A stretch of 64,000 nucleotides of DNA, taken from Arcobacter sp. F155. GTDB lineage: Bacteria; Campylobacterota; Campylobacteria; Campylobacterales; Arcobacteraceae. Every line of letters begins with the position of its first letter. The stretch's first letter is position 1. The position numbers and the translations under genes were made by a program. This document shows, one piece after another, positions 19,658-28,794 of this stretch. The notes below the pieces were generated by a model. That model was not told where the DNA came from and did not search any database. It saw nothing but the letters and a program-made list of their open reading frames with translations. The stretch is taken from assembly GCF_004116455.1 (NCBI RefSeq), contig NZ_PDJU01000003.1, forward strand, positions 124,001-188,000, given 5' to 3'.

Positions 19658-20029
19658 ATGAAATATTTGGTTGTAGATGACTCTAAGATGGCAAGAAGAA
19701 TGACAATAAAGTCATTAAAAAGCTTGATTAATGAAGATGATGAAGTAATTCAAGCAGAAAATGGACAAGAAGCAGTAGAGCTTTATAAAGAACATCAACC
19801 AAGTTTGTGTTTGATGGATTTGACAATGCCAATTATGGATGGATTTGAAGCAACTCAATCAATTATTAAACATGATGCTAATGCAAAAATCATTATTGTA
19901 AGTGCAGATATCCAAGAGAGTTCAATGGAAAAGTCTAAACAAAATGGAGCTAAAGGTTTTATCAAAAAACCAATTAACCAAGATAATTTAGAATCAATGT
20001 TAAAAAAGCTAGGATTAATAAATGTCTAA
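19658..20029 (+). CDS. CheY-like single-domain response regulator
   Basis: 123 residues, receiver domain only. The acidic pocket is VVDDS at the N-terminus, the phosphoacceptor Asp lies in CLMDLTMPIMDG (about residue 54), Ser/Thr is in IIVSAD and Lys is in FIKKPIN. It overlaps the next gene, a CheX/CheC-type phosphatase, by 8 bp, and a diguanylate cyclase follows. A local phosphorelay module is likely, with the phosphatase acting on this receiver. Confidence 0.9.
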   Translation: MKYLVVDDSKMARRMTIKSLKSLINEDDEVIQAENGQEAVELYKEHQPSLCLMDLTMPIMDGFEATQSIIKHDANAKIIIVSADIQESSMEKSKQNGAKGFIKKPINQDNLESMLKKLGLINV

Positions 20030-20642
20030 TTTCGCCCAATTTAATGAAGAAGAGAAAGATTGTTTACAAGAACTGATGAATATTTCATATGGTTCAGCAA
20101 CAGCAGCTATTGCTGATATTATAAATAAAGAAGCAACTTTATCTATTCCAAATATCAAAACAGTAACAACTAAAGAGTTTAAAGACTATTTAAAAGAGAA
20201 ATTAAATATTCAAAAAGAGTATTTCATTACAAACCAGCTTATTAGTGGTTCTTTTTGTGGTGAAACAATGTTTGTTATTGATAGAAAATCAACTGAAAAC
20301 TTAGCATTAGAGTTTGACTTAGATGAAGAAGAAGTTAAAGATGATGATGAGTTAAAAGATGTGATTTTAGAGATTTCAAATATTATAACATCTACTACAT
20401 TAAGTAAATTAGCAGGACTAATCGAAACAAGTATATCATTTTCACCTCCTCAAATAGAGATAGTGAAAAATTCTGAATCATTTTATAGAAGTTATATAAA
20501 TGAGTATGACCATATCATTATCATCTCAACGGATATAATTTTTAAAGAACAAAATATTAGTGGAGAGTTATTAATTCTTTCAAAAGATGAAGCTACTATC
20601 TTTTTAAAAGAAGCTTTAAACAAAGTATTAGAAGAGTTTTAA
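20022..20642 (+). CDS. CheC/CheX-family phosphatase-like chemotaxis protein
   Basis: 206 residues. It has two helices carrying the ExxN pattern used by CheC and CheX to dephosphorylate CheY-P: CLQELMNISYGSATAAIADI at about residue 15 and VILEISNIITSTTLSKLAG at about residue 115. Translation is probably coupled to the overlapping receiver gene. It likely resets the receiver's signal. No kinase is encoded next to it. Confidence 0.78.
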   Translation: MSNFAQFNEEEKDCLQELMNISYGSATAAIADIINKEATLSIPNIKTVTTKEFKDYLKEKLNIQKEYFITNQLISGSFCGETMFVIDRKSTENLALEFDLDEEEVKDDDELKDVILEISNIITSTTLSKLAGLIETSISFSPPQIEIVKNSESFYRSYINEYDHIIIISTDIIFKEQNISGELLILSKDEATIFLKEALNKVLEEF

Positions 20643-20643
20643 G

Positions 20644-21561
20644 ATGAAATTTAATGATACTGTATTTAATACAATCGACAATGGAATTATAATCCTTGAT
20701 GAGAATCTAAATATATTAGCTTGGAATAGATGGTTAGAGATAAGAACAAATATTTTAAAAGATGAAATTGAAAATAAAAATATTTGTAAAGAGTTTCCAT
20801 ATATAGATGAAAAAAAGCTAAAAAGAAAAGTAAAAGCAGCCCTTGTAACTAAAAATCCTTCATACTTTAATGTTGATCCACATAAGCACTTAATAGAAAT
20901 AAGAATTAACTCTATTAATGCTAATTATGAGTTTATGCAACAAGATGTAACTATAGTTCCTTATGATTTAGATAGAAAAATAGTTTGTTTATATATCTAT
21001 GATAAAACAGCTTTACGTGAAATCAACTTAAAACTTGAAAGAGCTAATAAAGAGTTGATTGACTTAACAAATAAAGACTATCTAACAAAAGTTTACAATA
21101 GAAGATATTTCAATGAATACTCTGAAAAAGCTTTAGAGTTAGCAAAAAGAAATAAACAAGATATTAGTATTATAGCAATTGATATTGATAGATTTAAAAA
21201 AATCAATGATACCTATGGGCATAATATTGGTGATGAGGTTTTAATTGAAGTTGCAAATGTATTTAAAAGTAGTATTAGAAAAAGCGATATTGTAGCTAGA
21301 TTTGGTGGGGAAGAGTTTATTATTTTACTTATAAATGCTCAATTAGATGAGGCTACAACAATTGCAGAAAAGATGAGAGTAAAAATTGAAGATACAATCA
21401 TCAATGTAGAGGATAATGAAGTTGATATTACTGCTAGTTTTGGTGTTGCAACTGTAAATCAAGAAAATAATGAAACAATTGAAACAACACTTAAAAGAGC
21501 CGATGACTTACTTTATATTGCAAAAAAACATGGAAGAAATGAGGTTGTAAACTCTTTATAG
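20644..21561 (+). CDS. PAS-GGDEF diguanylate cyclase
   Basis: 305 residues. A PAS-like sensor occupies about residues 5-120 (IDNGIIILDENLNILAWNRW). A GGDEF domain spans about 135-300 with NKDYLTKVYNRRYF, DIDRFKKINDTYGH and the active-site GGEEF. The inhibitory site RKSD lies five residues before GGEEF, so product inhibition is expected. No EAL domain is present, so it should make cyclic di-GMP. It is the third gene of the receiver-CheX-cyclase module and ends with a 6-bp convergent overlap. Confidence 0.9.
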   Translation: MKFNDTVFNTIDNGIIILDENLNILAWNRWLEIRTNILKDEIENKNICKEFPYIDEKKLKRKVKAALVTKNPSYFNVDPHKHLIEIRINSINANYEFMQQDVTIVPYDLDRKIVCLYIYDKTALREINLKLERANKELIDLTNKDYLTKVYNRRYFNEYSEKALELAKRNKQDISIIAIDIDRFKKINDTYGHNIGDEVLIEVANVFKSSIRKSDIVARFGGEEFIILLINAQLDEATTIAEKMRVKIEDTIINVEDNEVDITASFGVATVNQENNETIETTLKRADDLLYIAKKHGRNEVVNSL

Positions 21562-22161
21562 TTTAGGTAAACTCCATTTCTTGTAATATGCAAGAAGCCT
21601 TAGTGTTACTCCAAAGATAAATGTGATAGTTAGAGTAATAATTGATGAAATACCACCTAAATGTAAGAAATAAGTTATAAGACCAACTATAATTGCAACA
21701 GTTCCATAAAACTCTGAAACTAAAATAGATGGAACTTTATTTATTAAAATATCCCTAATCGTACCACCACCAACAGCTGTTAAAAATGCAAGCATCAATA
21801 CACCTAAGAAGTTAAAGTCTGCTTTTATACCTATAAGTGCTCCTGTAATAGCAAAAGATACTAATCCAATAGCATCAGAGATGATAAACCAAGTTTTACC
21901 CTCAAGGTCAGTTGTTTTGTGAAGTTTAAATATAAATGATAAAAGTAGAGTTGAACTAACTAAGATAATAGGAAGATTATCACTTAAAACATAAGGTGTT
22001 TTATTGGCAATTACATCTCTTATCATTCCTCCACCAAGGGCAGTTAAAAATGCAGAGATAAATACACCTAAAATATCAAGCTTATAGTGTACAGCAATTA
22101 AAAAACCACTCAGAGCAAATGAGATAATACCAATTATGTCAGCAATTTCTAAAGGAGTCAT
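21556..22161 (-). CDS. TRIC-type (UPF0126/YicG-like) membrane channel
   Basis: 201 residues, seven hydrophobic segments in two repeats, each with the family motif GGGxIRD (LTALGGGMIRDVIA and LTAVGGGTIRDILI). Bacterial members form trimeric cation channels and some have been proposed as glycine transporters. The role here is not defined by context. Confidence 0.85.
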   Translation of the reverse strand: MTPLEIADIIGIISFALSGFLIAVHYKLDILGVFISAFLTALGGGMIRDVIANKTPYVLSDNLPIILVSSTLLLSFIFKLHKTTDLEGKTWFIISDAIGLVSFAITGALIGIKADFNFLGVLMLAFLTAVGGGTIRDILINKVPSILVSEFYGTVAIIVGLITYFLHLGGISSIITLTITFIFGVTLRLLAYYKKWSLPKL

Positions 22162-22233
22162 ACTTCTTCTTTTTTAAGAGGTATTATACTCAATGTGCTC
22201 TTTTAAAGTAGTTTAAATCAATAATTTGACTAT

Positions 22234-22473
22234 TTATTTTTGAATAATGTATCGAATAGTAGGACCACTACTATCTACATTTAATACTTTGTACCCATGA
22301 TTTCTTGCATCAGCAGGGATATTATTAATACTTTGTGGACAATCACTGATTATCTCAAGGATTTCACCTTCTTTTAGTTCTTTCATAGTTTCTAAAGCAT
22401 TTACAGCAGGATATGGGCAAGGTTCCCCTTGCATATCAAGTCTGTAATCAGGAATAATTTCTTCACTATTCAT
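22234..22473 (-). CDS. TusA/YedF-family sulfur-carrier protein
   Basis: 79 residues. It has the TusA-fold motif DMQGEPCPYPAVNALETM with the reactive Cys in CPxP, and the C-terminal NxxADARNHGYKV segment. The family passes persulfide sulfur, and YedF members are also tied to selenium handling. The gene starts 9 bp after the YedE-type transporter stop, the common yedE-yedF pairing. Confidence 0.88.
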   Translation of the reverse strand: MNSEEIIPDYRLDMQGEPCPYPAVNALETMKELKEGEILEIISDCPQSINNIPADARNHGYKVLNVDSSGPTIRYIIQK

Positions 22474-22482
22474 TTTTTATCC

Positions 22483-23694
22483 TTATCTGTTTTTTGATTT
22501 ATTTAAATATCTTTTTTCTAACACTAAAATAAGTGCGAAAAGTAAAATTAGTAATCCATAGTTTAAGAATAGACCACCATAATTTCCAAATACTTCAAGT
22601 AAGTTGATTTTTGGCCAGCTTGTAGCTAACTCTAAAGATAAGTCATCCCAAACAAATGCAAGTAAAGTTGCACCAATAACATTTCCAATACCAACTACCC
22701 AGAAATGAACTTGACCTTCAACTGCTCTATACATCCAACCACATTCACAACCACCAGCTAAAACGATACCAAAACCAAAAAGAATACCACCAATAATAGC
22801 ATTTGGTCCTGTCCACATGATTTTAGGAGGTTGACCAATCATAATATATGAAAATACTCCAAGTGTTGCAACTGCCATACCAATAATAATTGCTTTAGCT
22901 AATTCACTTCTTCCTGTAGTAAAGATATCTCTAAACGCAGAAGTAAAACAAATCTGAGCTTTTGCAATTGCTAGACCAAAGGCACTACCAAATAACATAG
23001 CCATACCAAGTTTTGTACTTCCTTGTGCAAAGATTAGATATAAAGCCCAAATAATAATTGCAATAAAAACAAAAGAACCAAGAGTAAATAGACTTTTTAC
23101 TTTAGACTCATCTTTTTCTAAAGGTTTAGTACAAGACACTTTTTGAAGTCTGATTTTAGATTGGAAAAAAGGCAATAAAGAAAATTTTGCACCTAAATAA
23201 ACACCTACAATCATAGCAATAGTAAACATCCAAGCATGGAATGTAAATTGAGGAATACCTGTAAAGAAACTTGCAAGGTTACAACCCATACCAAGTCTTG
23301 CACCAAATCCTGCAATAATACCACCAATTAGTGCTTGAAAGATTCTAATATTACTTGCTGGCATTCTAAGTTTTACATTATTTCCCCAAAATGCTGCTGC
23401 TATACAACCTGCAAACATACCAATAATCATCACACCATCTATTCTTGTAAAAATATTACCATCCATATTCATGATTTTGTAATATCCCCAAGTAGATAAA
23501 TCTACACCAAAGGCTTCTAATGCATGTCCACCCCATCTAGTAAACTCACCAGTTACAGCCCAGTAAGTTCCTGTAAGTCCAAAATAATAAGCTGATAAAA
23601 TTCCAAGCGCGATTACAGCAGGAATTGGAGCCCAAAATTTAACTAAAAAATCTCTTTTGAAACCTTGCCAAAAGTTCATGTATTCTCCTAACAA
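22483..23694 (-). CDS. YedE/YeeE-family (TsuA-like) sulfur-compound transporter
   Basis: 403 residues with many TM segments in two homologous halves. The conserved Cys residues of the family are visible in GARLGMGCNLASFF, KAQICFTSAF and GIVLAGGCECGWMYRAVEGQ. TsuA homologues import thiosulfate through a Cys relay, and YedE is also proposed for selenium. It is paired with the TusA-like carrier just downstream, so incoming sulfur or selenium may be handed to it. A 174-bp leader with hairpins precedes it. Confidence 0.86.
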   Translation of the reverse strand: MLGEYMNFWQGFKRDFLVKFWAPIPAVIALGILSAYYFGLTGTYWAVTGEFTRWGGHALEAFGVDLSTWGYYKIMNMDGNIFTRIDGVMIIGMFAGCIAAAFWGNNVKLRMPASNIRIFQALIGGIIAGFGARLGMGCNLASFFTGIPQFTFHAWMFTIAMIVGVYLGAKFSLLPFFQSKIRLQKVSCTKPLEKDESKVKSLFTLGSFVFIAIIIWALYLIFAQGSTKLGMAMLFGSAFGLAIAKAQICFTSAFRDIFTTGRSELAKAIIIGMAVATLGVFSYIMIGQPPKIMWTGPNAIIGGILFGFGIVLAGGCECGWMYRAVEGQVHFWVVGIGNVIGATLLAFVWDDLSLELATSWPKINLLEVFGNYGGLFLNYGLLILLFALILVLEKRYLNKSKNR

Positions 23695-23785
23695 TGAAAA
23701 AATAATTTTGAAATGTATGGTTTAAAGTAAAAGTTTCTAACCATATAAAAGTAAGACAGTACTTGAAGGAGTTGCATCAAGATGT

Positions 23786-23805
23786 CAGTTTGTACCACAA
23801 ACCTG
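23786..23805 (-). promoter_or_regulatory. Inverted repeat upstream of the YedE-type gene
   Basis: On the minus strand CAG-G-TTTGT, loop GGT, ACAAA-CTG: an 8-bp stem with one bulged G, about 95 bases before the transporter start. It could be an operator or an RNA hairpin. I could not match it to a known riboswitch. Confidence 0.3.
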
Positions 23806-23842
23806 AAATGTAATATTAGCAAATGTAACTTTAGTTCAAATT

Positions 23843-23870
23843 AAAATGGTAAAAAATAATTTACCATTTT
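23843..23870. terminator. Hairpin overlapping the cytochrome b561 stop codon
   Basis: Perfect arms AAAATGGTAAA and TTTACCATTTT separated by six bases. On the minus strand it ends in an AT-rich tail, so it can terminate the b561 operon. Its stem contains part of the stop codon. Confidence 0.55.
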
Positions 23871-24531
23871 AATTTATGAAGATACTATTAAAAAAGAGAT
23901 TATAAAGAGTAAATATAATTAAACTTATAAAAAATAGCAAGGCTACTAGCTTCTGGAAAATACTTAAACTAATATCTTCTTTTGTATCAAATTTTTTGTA
24001 GCCACTAAAAATTGAGTTTACTGTTTCATGTTTTGCATGTAAAACTTTATCTATAAAAATGCCTATTAGATGAAGTACTACTAAAAAGATAATAAAGTTT
24101 GCGAAAAACTCATGAATATCATCAAAGCTTTTGAAAAATGAGCTGTTTAGAAAAGATAAAATACCTTTATGCTCTTCAGCTCCATAAACAATAATACCTG
24201 TAAATACAGCTAATAGTGAAAATACAAACATTCCAAGCATAACAAGTGAAGCTAAAGGGTTATGTCCTATGTATTTTTGATTTTCATTGAATATATTTTT
24301 TATAAAATCTTTGATACTTTTTTTGTTTGCAGAAAAATCTTTAAACTTTGAGTATTTAGGTCCAAAATATCCCCAAAAAAGTCTAAAAATTAGAAGAACT
24401 AAAATAGCATAACCTATTGCTGCATGGTATTTTAAAAGTTTATCATCATCTGTTAAAAAAACAATTAGCATAAAAGAGGCAAATAGCCAGTGAAAAACCC
24501 TAGTGGGAAGTGTCCAAATATATGATTTCAT
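23869..24531 (-). CDS. Cytochrome b561 family membrane protein
   Basis: 220 residues, four main TM segments. Heme-ligand His residues are in place: TRVFHWLFASFML in TM1, LKYHAAIGYAI in TM2, and a pair in the later helices (FLVVLHLIGIFIDKVLHAKH). This is the di-heme Ni/Fe-hydrogenase-type b561 fold that moves electrons between quinol and periplasmic partners. No partner enzyme is adjacent. The upstream histidine kinase ends 3 bp before it, so it is in one operon with a two-component system that may control it. Confidence 0.85.
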   Translation of the reverse strand: MKSYIWTLPTRVFHWLFASFMLIVFLTDDDKLLKYHAAIGYAILVLLIFRLFWGYFGPKYSKFKDFSANKKSIKDFIKNIFNENQKYIGHNPLASLVMLGMFVFSLLAVFTGIIVYGAEEHKGILSFLNSSFFKSFDDIHEFFANFIIFLVVLHLIGIFIDKVLHAKHETVNSIFSGYKKFDTKEDISLSIFQKLVALLFFISLIIFTLYNLFFNSIFIN

Positions 24532-24534
24532 TTT

Positions 24535-25905
24535 TTAACCTTTAAATATAAAATAGACTTTTGTTCCAAGATTCTCTTCACTTTGAAGTTTTATTACTCC
24601 TTTGTGAATTTTCACAATCTTTTCTACAATAGACATTCCAAGTCCAGTTCCCCCAGACTCTTTATTTCTACTTTTATCTGTTCTATAAAATTTATCGAAT
24701 ATTTTTTCTTGGTCTTCTTTTGAAATACCAATTCCTTTATCTTCTATACAAATAACTTGATTATCTTCATCTTGATAGTTAGAAATAGTAACTATTGAGT
24801 TTTCATGACTAAAAGTAATAGCATTTTTTAAAATATTTTTTATAGCTATTTTTAGTAATTTGTGGTGACCTTTGATTTGTAGAGGTTCTTTTATTTGACA
24901 TTCAAGTTTGATATTTTTTAGTTTTGCAAAGGTTTGCATCTCTTTATAAGCTTCAAGTGAGACCTCATCTAAGTATATCTCTTCTTCATTTTGTTCTAAT
25001 ACTTCATGCTCATTTTTAGCTAAAAATAGTAAATCATCTATTGTTTGCTGTATAGTAATAAGCTCATCTAAACAGTTTGATAAAGTATCTTTATATTCAT
25101 CTTGGTTTCTATCTTTTCTAAGGGCTATTTCTATTTCACCTCTAATAATTGTAAGGGGTGTTTTAAGTTCATGGGAAGCATTAGAACTAAATTGTGAAAC
25201 CTTATCAAAAGAGATTTCAAGTCTTTGTAAAAGATTGTTTATCTCTTGTGAAAGTAAATCTATTTCATCATTTTTGTTTTTTGATTCTAATCTTTTTGAT
25301 AAATCACTTGCATTTATATTCTTTAGGTTTTGAAGTAGTTTTTCAATAGGTAAAAAAGATTTATATATTAAGAAGTATCCACCAATGATAGATAAAACCA
25401 AAATCACTGGAACAATAAACAGTAAAATATATATTAGGTTTTCCAAAGTTGAGTTTATGGTTGAGAAGTTTGTAGCAACTTCTAATACATAATAGTTTTC
25501 ATCCATTTGGATTTTTAGTCTACTAATTATATAGTGCTCTTGATATTCAAAATCTATATAGTTTAAAGTAAGAGTTTTTAGATAGTTGTCTTTTGTTTTT
25601 ATCTCACTTGGAAAGTTTGTATTTTTTATCTCTTTGTATTTATTCTCTTCTTTTAAAAGCCTTATATATAAAGGTTCAAACTTGTACTCTTTTTCTTCAT
25701 CAAACTCTCTTGTATCAAGCTCTTTTTTATGCTCAATAATATCATCAGCAATATCAAGTAAAATCACTTTTAAAGTAGCTTCTAACTTATCCTTTGATGA
25801 AACCTCTAAAGTTTTATAAATAGAAAAAGAGAAAAGCATTAGGATTAATACTTGAATAAAGATATTATAAATAAGAAGTTTTCTTTTAATAGATAGATTA
25901 GTCAT
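24535..25905 (-). CDS. Membrane sensor histidine kinase
   Basis: 456 residues. TM1 lies at about 12-30, a periplasmic sensor of about 125 residues follows, and TM2 is at about 158-182. HAMP follows, then HisKA with the phosphoacceptor His in SHELKTPLTIIRGE. The ATPase domain has IAIKNILKNAITFS (N box), IEDKGIGIS (G1) and GGTGLGMSIV (G2). Classic EnvZ/OmpR-type layout. It overlaps the response regulator gene by 8 bp and is followed by cytochrome b561. The signal is unknown. Confidence 0.94.
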   Translation of the reverse strand: MTNLSIKRKLLIYNIFIQVLILMLFSFSIYKTLEVSSKDKLEATLKVILLDIADDIIEHKKELDTREFDEEKEYKFEPLYIRLLKEENKYKEIKNTNFPSEIKTKDNYLKTLTLNYIDFEYQEHYIISRLKIQMDENYYVLEVATNFSTINSTLENLIYILLFIVPVILVLSIIGGYFLIYKSFLPIEKLLQNLKNINASDLSKRLESKNKNDEIDLLSQEINNLLQRLEISFDKVSQFSSNASHELKTPLTIIRGEIEIALRKDRNQDEYKDTLSNCLDELITIQQTIDDLLFLAKNEHEVLEQNEEEIYLDEVSLEAYKEMQTFAKLKNIKLECQIKEPLQIKGHHKLLKIAIKNILKNAITFSHENSIVTISNYQDEDNQVICIEDKGIGISKEDQEKIFDKFYRTDKSRNKESGGTGLGMSIVEKIVKIHKGVIKLQSEENLGTKVYFIFKG

Positions 25906-26566
25906 TACTTATTTTAAACCCTAAGCCTCTAATTGTTTTGATAAGTTTCTTTTCATATGGTTTATCAATTTTATTTCTTAGTCTATAGATATATACATTT
26001 ACCACATTACTCATATTCATATCATCCATATTACTTAATGAAGAACTAATTACACTCTCTGATAAAACTTTGTTTTGGTTTTTTATTAAATACTCTAAAA
26101 GTGCAAACTCTTTTGCAGTAAGGTTTATAATGTCTTCACCTCTTTTTGCTGTTTTAGTAAGTAAGTCTAACTCTAAATCAGCTAGTTTAAGAGTTGTTTG
26201 ATTTTGATTAGTAGCTCTTAGTTGAACTCTTATTCTAGCAAGTAACTCACTAAATGAAAAAGGTTTAGCTAAATAGTCATTTGCACCTATATCTAAGCCT
26301 TTGATTTTATCTTCTATTGAGTCTTTTGCAGTAAGCATTATAATAGGAGTATTAATACCATCAGCCCTAAGATTTTTACATACTTCAATGCCATCTTTAA
26401 TAGGAAGCATGATATCAAGAAGTATTAAGTCATAGTCATTTACACTAGCTAAGTAAATACCCTCATCTCCATTCAAAGAGTAATCTACACTATAAGACTC
26501 TTCTTCAAGACCTTTTTTTAAAAAGTTTACGATTTTTTCATCATCTTCTATAATTAAAATTTTCAT
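25898..26566 (-). CDS. OmpR/PhoB-family response regulator
   Basis: 222 residues from ATG 26566 (MKILIIEDDE). An upstream TTG at 26584 would add six residues and has no ribosome site. The receiver's phosphoacceptor Asp is in DLILLDIMLPIKDG and the Lys is in DYLAKPFSFSEL. The C-terminal winged helix ends with IKTIRGLGFKI. Cognate to the overlapping histidine kinase gene. A TATAAT sits exactly six bases before the ATG, so the mRNA may be leaderless. Confidence 0.93.
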   Translation of the reverse strand: MKILIIEDDEKIVNFLKKGLEEESYSVDYSLNGDEGIYLASVNDYDLILLDIMLPIKDGIEVCKNLRADGINTPIIMLTAKDSIEDKIKGLDIGANDYLAKPFSFSELLARIRVQLRATNQNQTTLKLADLELDLLTKTAKRGEDIINLTAKEFALLEYLIKNQNKVLSESVISSSLSNMDDMNMSNVVNVYIYRLRNKIDKPYEKKLIKTIRGLGFKISND

Positions 26567-26572
26567 AAATAA

Positions 26573-26578
26573 ATTATA
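26573..26578 (-). promoter_or_regulatory. -10 box of the response regulator gene
   Basis: TATAAT on the minus strand, six bases before the ATG at 26566. Transcription would begin at or within two bases of the start codon. Confidence 0.5.
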
Positions 26579-26661
26579 GTACAAAAATATGAATATAAAA
26601 TGAACGATTATTTTATATTAGGATAAAAAGAAAGAGATATAATCTTCAAATAGGATTTCAC

Positions 26662-27630
26662 TTGAATAGATTTAAACAAACAGTACAAAAATATGAACAA
26701 AGCTCTTTTTATCTTCTACTTATTGGTCTACTAGCAGCGCTGTTTTTTAGTGCAACTTTTGTTATCAATAGAGCAATATCTTTAGAAGGTGGTCACTGGT
26801 ATTGGACTGCAAGTCTTAGATTCTTTTATACAGTTTTATTTTTAGCAATAGGCTTTGTATTTTTTAAAGATTTTGCATATTTAAAGAAGATATTAAAAGA
26901 TTATCTAAATAGTTTTTGGTTTTATACTATAAGTGGAACTATAGGCTTTGGCTTTTTTTATTCAATGATTTGTTATGCTTCTGATTTCTCACCTGGTTGG
27001 GTAGTTGCCACAACTTGGCAATTGACAATTATAGCCTCACTAATAGTTCTTTTCTTCTTTGGAAAAAAAGTATCAAACCTAACTTGGGTATTTACAATAA
27101 TAGTTTTTCTTGGAGTGACAATTGTAAATCTAGGACATTTTAGTATGGATAGTTTAGATTTACTTTTTTTAGGGTTTATTCCTGTTTTTATTGCAGCTTT
27201 TTCTTACCCTTTAGGAAATCAATTAATTTGGGAAGAGAAAAAAAGAAGAAAAGAGCTAAGCTCTTCAAATACTATATTAGACAATGCTTTTGCAAAGGTA
27301 TTTTTATTAACTTTAGGTTCTTTTCCTTTTTGGATAGTTCTATTTTTTATAACAGAGCCTACTTATCCTTCAAGTGGTCAGTTTATGAGTGTGGCAATAG
27401 TCTCTTTATTATCAGGGGTTATTGCAACTTCTTTATTTTTATATGCAAGAAGTATTGCTAATAGTTCATCCAAACTTGTGATTGTAGATGCCTCTCAATC
27501 AGGTGAAGTATTTTTTGCATTAATTGCAGAAATGATCTTTTTATCAGCCTTAGCTCCAAGTATAACTAGTCTTTTTGGAATATTTTTGACAGTATTTGGT
27601 TTAGTTCTTTTGGTTAAATTTGGAAAATAG
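26662..27630 (+). CDS. EmrE-like multidrug resistance efflux transporter (DMT superfamily)
   Basis: 322 residues with ten TM segments. It resembles the large multidrug-resistance EmrE family (PF13536 type) rather than plain EamA: FFSATFVINRAISLEGGHWYWTASLRFFY near the N-terminus, and SFPLGNQLIW-like sequence before a long cytosolic loop (written SYPLGNQLIWEEKKRR here). Start is TTG at 26662 with AGGA upstream. A TATAAT at 26638-26643 gives a leader of about 12 bases. Substrate unknown. Confidence 0.75.
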   Translation: MNRFKQTVQKYEQSSFYLLLIGLLAALFFSATFVINRAISLEGGHWYWTASLRFFYTVLFLAIGFVFFKDFAYLKKILKDYLNSFWFYTISGTIGFGFFYSMICYASDFSPGWVVATTWQLTIIASLIVLFFFGKKVSNLTWVFTIIVFLGVTIVNLGHFSMDSLDLLFLGFIPVFIAAFSYPLGNQLIWEEKKRRKELSSSNTILDNAFAKVFLLTLGSFPFWIVLFFITEPTYPSSGQFMSVAIVSLLSGVIATSLFLYARSIANSSSKLVIVDASQSGEVFFALIAEMIFLSALAPSITSLFGIFLTVFGLVLLVKFGK

Positions 27631-28344
27631 CTATATCAGTTTTAAAAGAGTTATTTCACTATCTGCTTTATATCTAAAATCAATACCCCAAGTTCCTAAG
27701 CCTCTATTTACATAGATACAAGTATCTTTTTTATAAAAAATTCCTGCTAAAAAAGGTTGAAAAAGTCTTACAAAATAGTGAAAGGGGAAAACTTGCCCTC
27801 CATGAGTATGTCCACATAAAAAAAGTTTTGTATTTGAAGTTATTGCTAAAGAGTAATCTTTTGGTTGGTGAGCAAGTAAGATTGAGTCTTTATTGTTTTT
27901 TAAAAACTCAAAGACTTTTTTTTCTTCTCTTTTTATTTTAAAAAATTTTGAGAATCTATCACTTATCCCAGCAAGGGCAATATCTCTATTTTGGTACTTT
28001 ATAAAAGTGGTTTTATTATCTAAAAAAGTGAAATTTGTCAGAAGCTCTTTTAAGCCTTTTATTCCATAAAACAAATCATGGTTACCACTTATATAAAATA
28101 CCTTTTTTAAAAGGTTTAAAGCTTTAAGCTGAGGTATTATTTTATCTACTTTACAATCTATAATATCTCCTGTAAGAGCTAAAAAATCATATTTTAATTT
28201 ACTACAAAAAGATACAAGATTATTTATATCTTCTACTTTTGTTTTTTTATTTATATGTAAATCACTTAAGTGAAGAATTTGCAAACCATACAAATTCTCA
28301 CTTTCAACTTTAAGGTTTTTTATCTCTAATCTAGGTAGTTTCAT
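27631..28344 (-). CDS. Calcineurin-like metallophosphoesterase
   Basis: 237 residues. All five metal-binding motifs are visible: LHLSDLHIN, ALTGDIIDC, SGNHDLFYG, LLAHQPKD and LCGHTHGGQ. No clear signal peptide. YkuE/YaeI-like enzymes of this type act on lipid or nucleotide phosphate esters. It is the last gene of the seven-gene minus-strand cluster, overlapping the previous gene by 4 bp. A second, membrane-anchored phosphoesterase is at 41867. Confidence 0.88.
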   Translation of the reverse strand: MKLPRLEIKNLKVESENLYGLQILHLSDLHINKKTKVEDINNLVSFCSKLKYDFLALTGDIIDCKVDKIIPQLKALNLLKKVFYISGNHDLFYGIKGLKELLTNFTFLDNKTTFIKYQNRDIALAGISDRFSKFFKIKREEKKVFEFLKNNKDSILLAHQPKDYSLAITSNTKLFLCGHTHGGQVFPFHYFVRLFQPFLAGIFYKKDTCIYVNRGLGTWGIDFRYKADSEITLLKLI

Positions 28345-28790
28345 AGGAAAACTTTTTCTAAATCATCTTTTGAAATAAACTTTATACTTTTTATTACACC
28401 ATCTTCAAGTTCATATAAAGTTGACATTCCTTCTTTTGCTTTAAACCTATCATCTTTTTCATCATAGATAAGAAGAATCTCATGTTTATAGTTCTTCATT
28501 TTAGGAAGAGCAAACATCTTTGTAATAAACATAGGCATTCCTGAAATATTTGCTATAAAAACAGCATTGTGATTTTCAAGGAAATCTGGATTTTTTTCCT
28601 CTAAGAACTCATTTACCTCTTTTCCTGTTCCTTTTTCAAAAGAGACAATTATTGTTTGTACCTTTTCATCAATTGTCTTTTTCTCATCAAATTGATTAGC
28701 CAAAGAGAAATTAGATATTTTTTCATTTACAAGTAGTTCTTGTGAAAAAGCACAAAGTACTAAAGAAAGAAGTAGAATAATTTTTTTCAT
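28341..28790 (-). CDS. Exported protein, probable thioredoxin-like fold
   Basis: 149 residues. A signal peptide at 1-16 (MKKIILLLSLVLCAFSQ) is followed by a segment resembling peroxiredoxin-like periplasmic proteins (ISNFSLANQFDEKKTIDE, then TIIVSFEKGTGKEV). There is no CxxC, so it is not a standard thiol oxidoreductase. Probably periplasmic. It lies 4 bp after the YceI gene in the cluster. Function unknown, and the fold assignment is tentative. Confidence 0.5.
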   Translation of the reverse strand: MKKIILLLSLVLCAFSQELLVNEKISNFSLANQFDEKKTIDEKVQTIIVSFEKGTGKEVNEFLEEKNPDFLENHNAVFIANISGMPMFITKMFALPKMKNYKHEILLIYDEKDDRFKAKEGMSTLYELEDGVIKSIKFISKDDLEKVFL

Positions 28791-28794
28791 AAAC

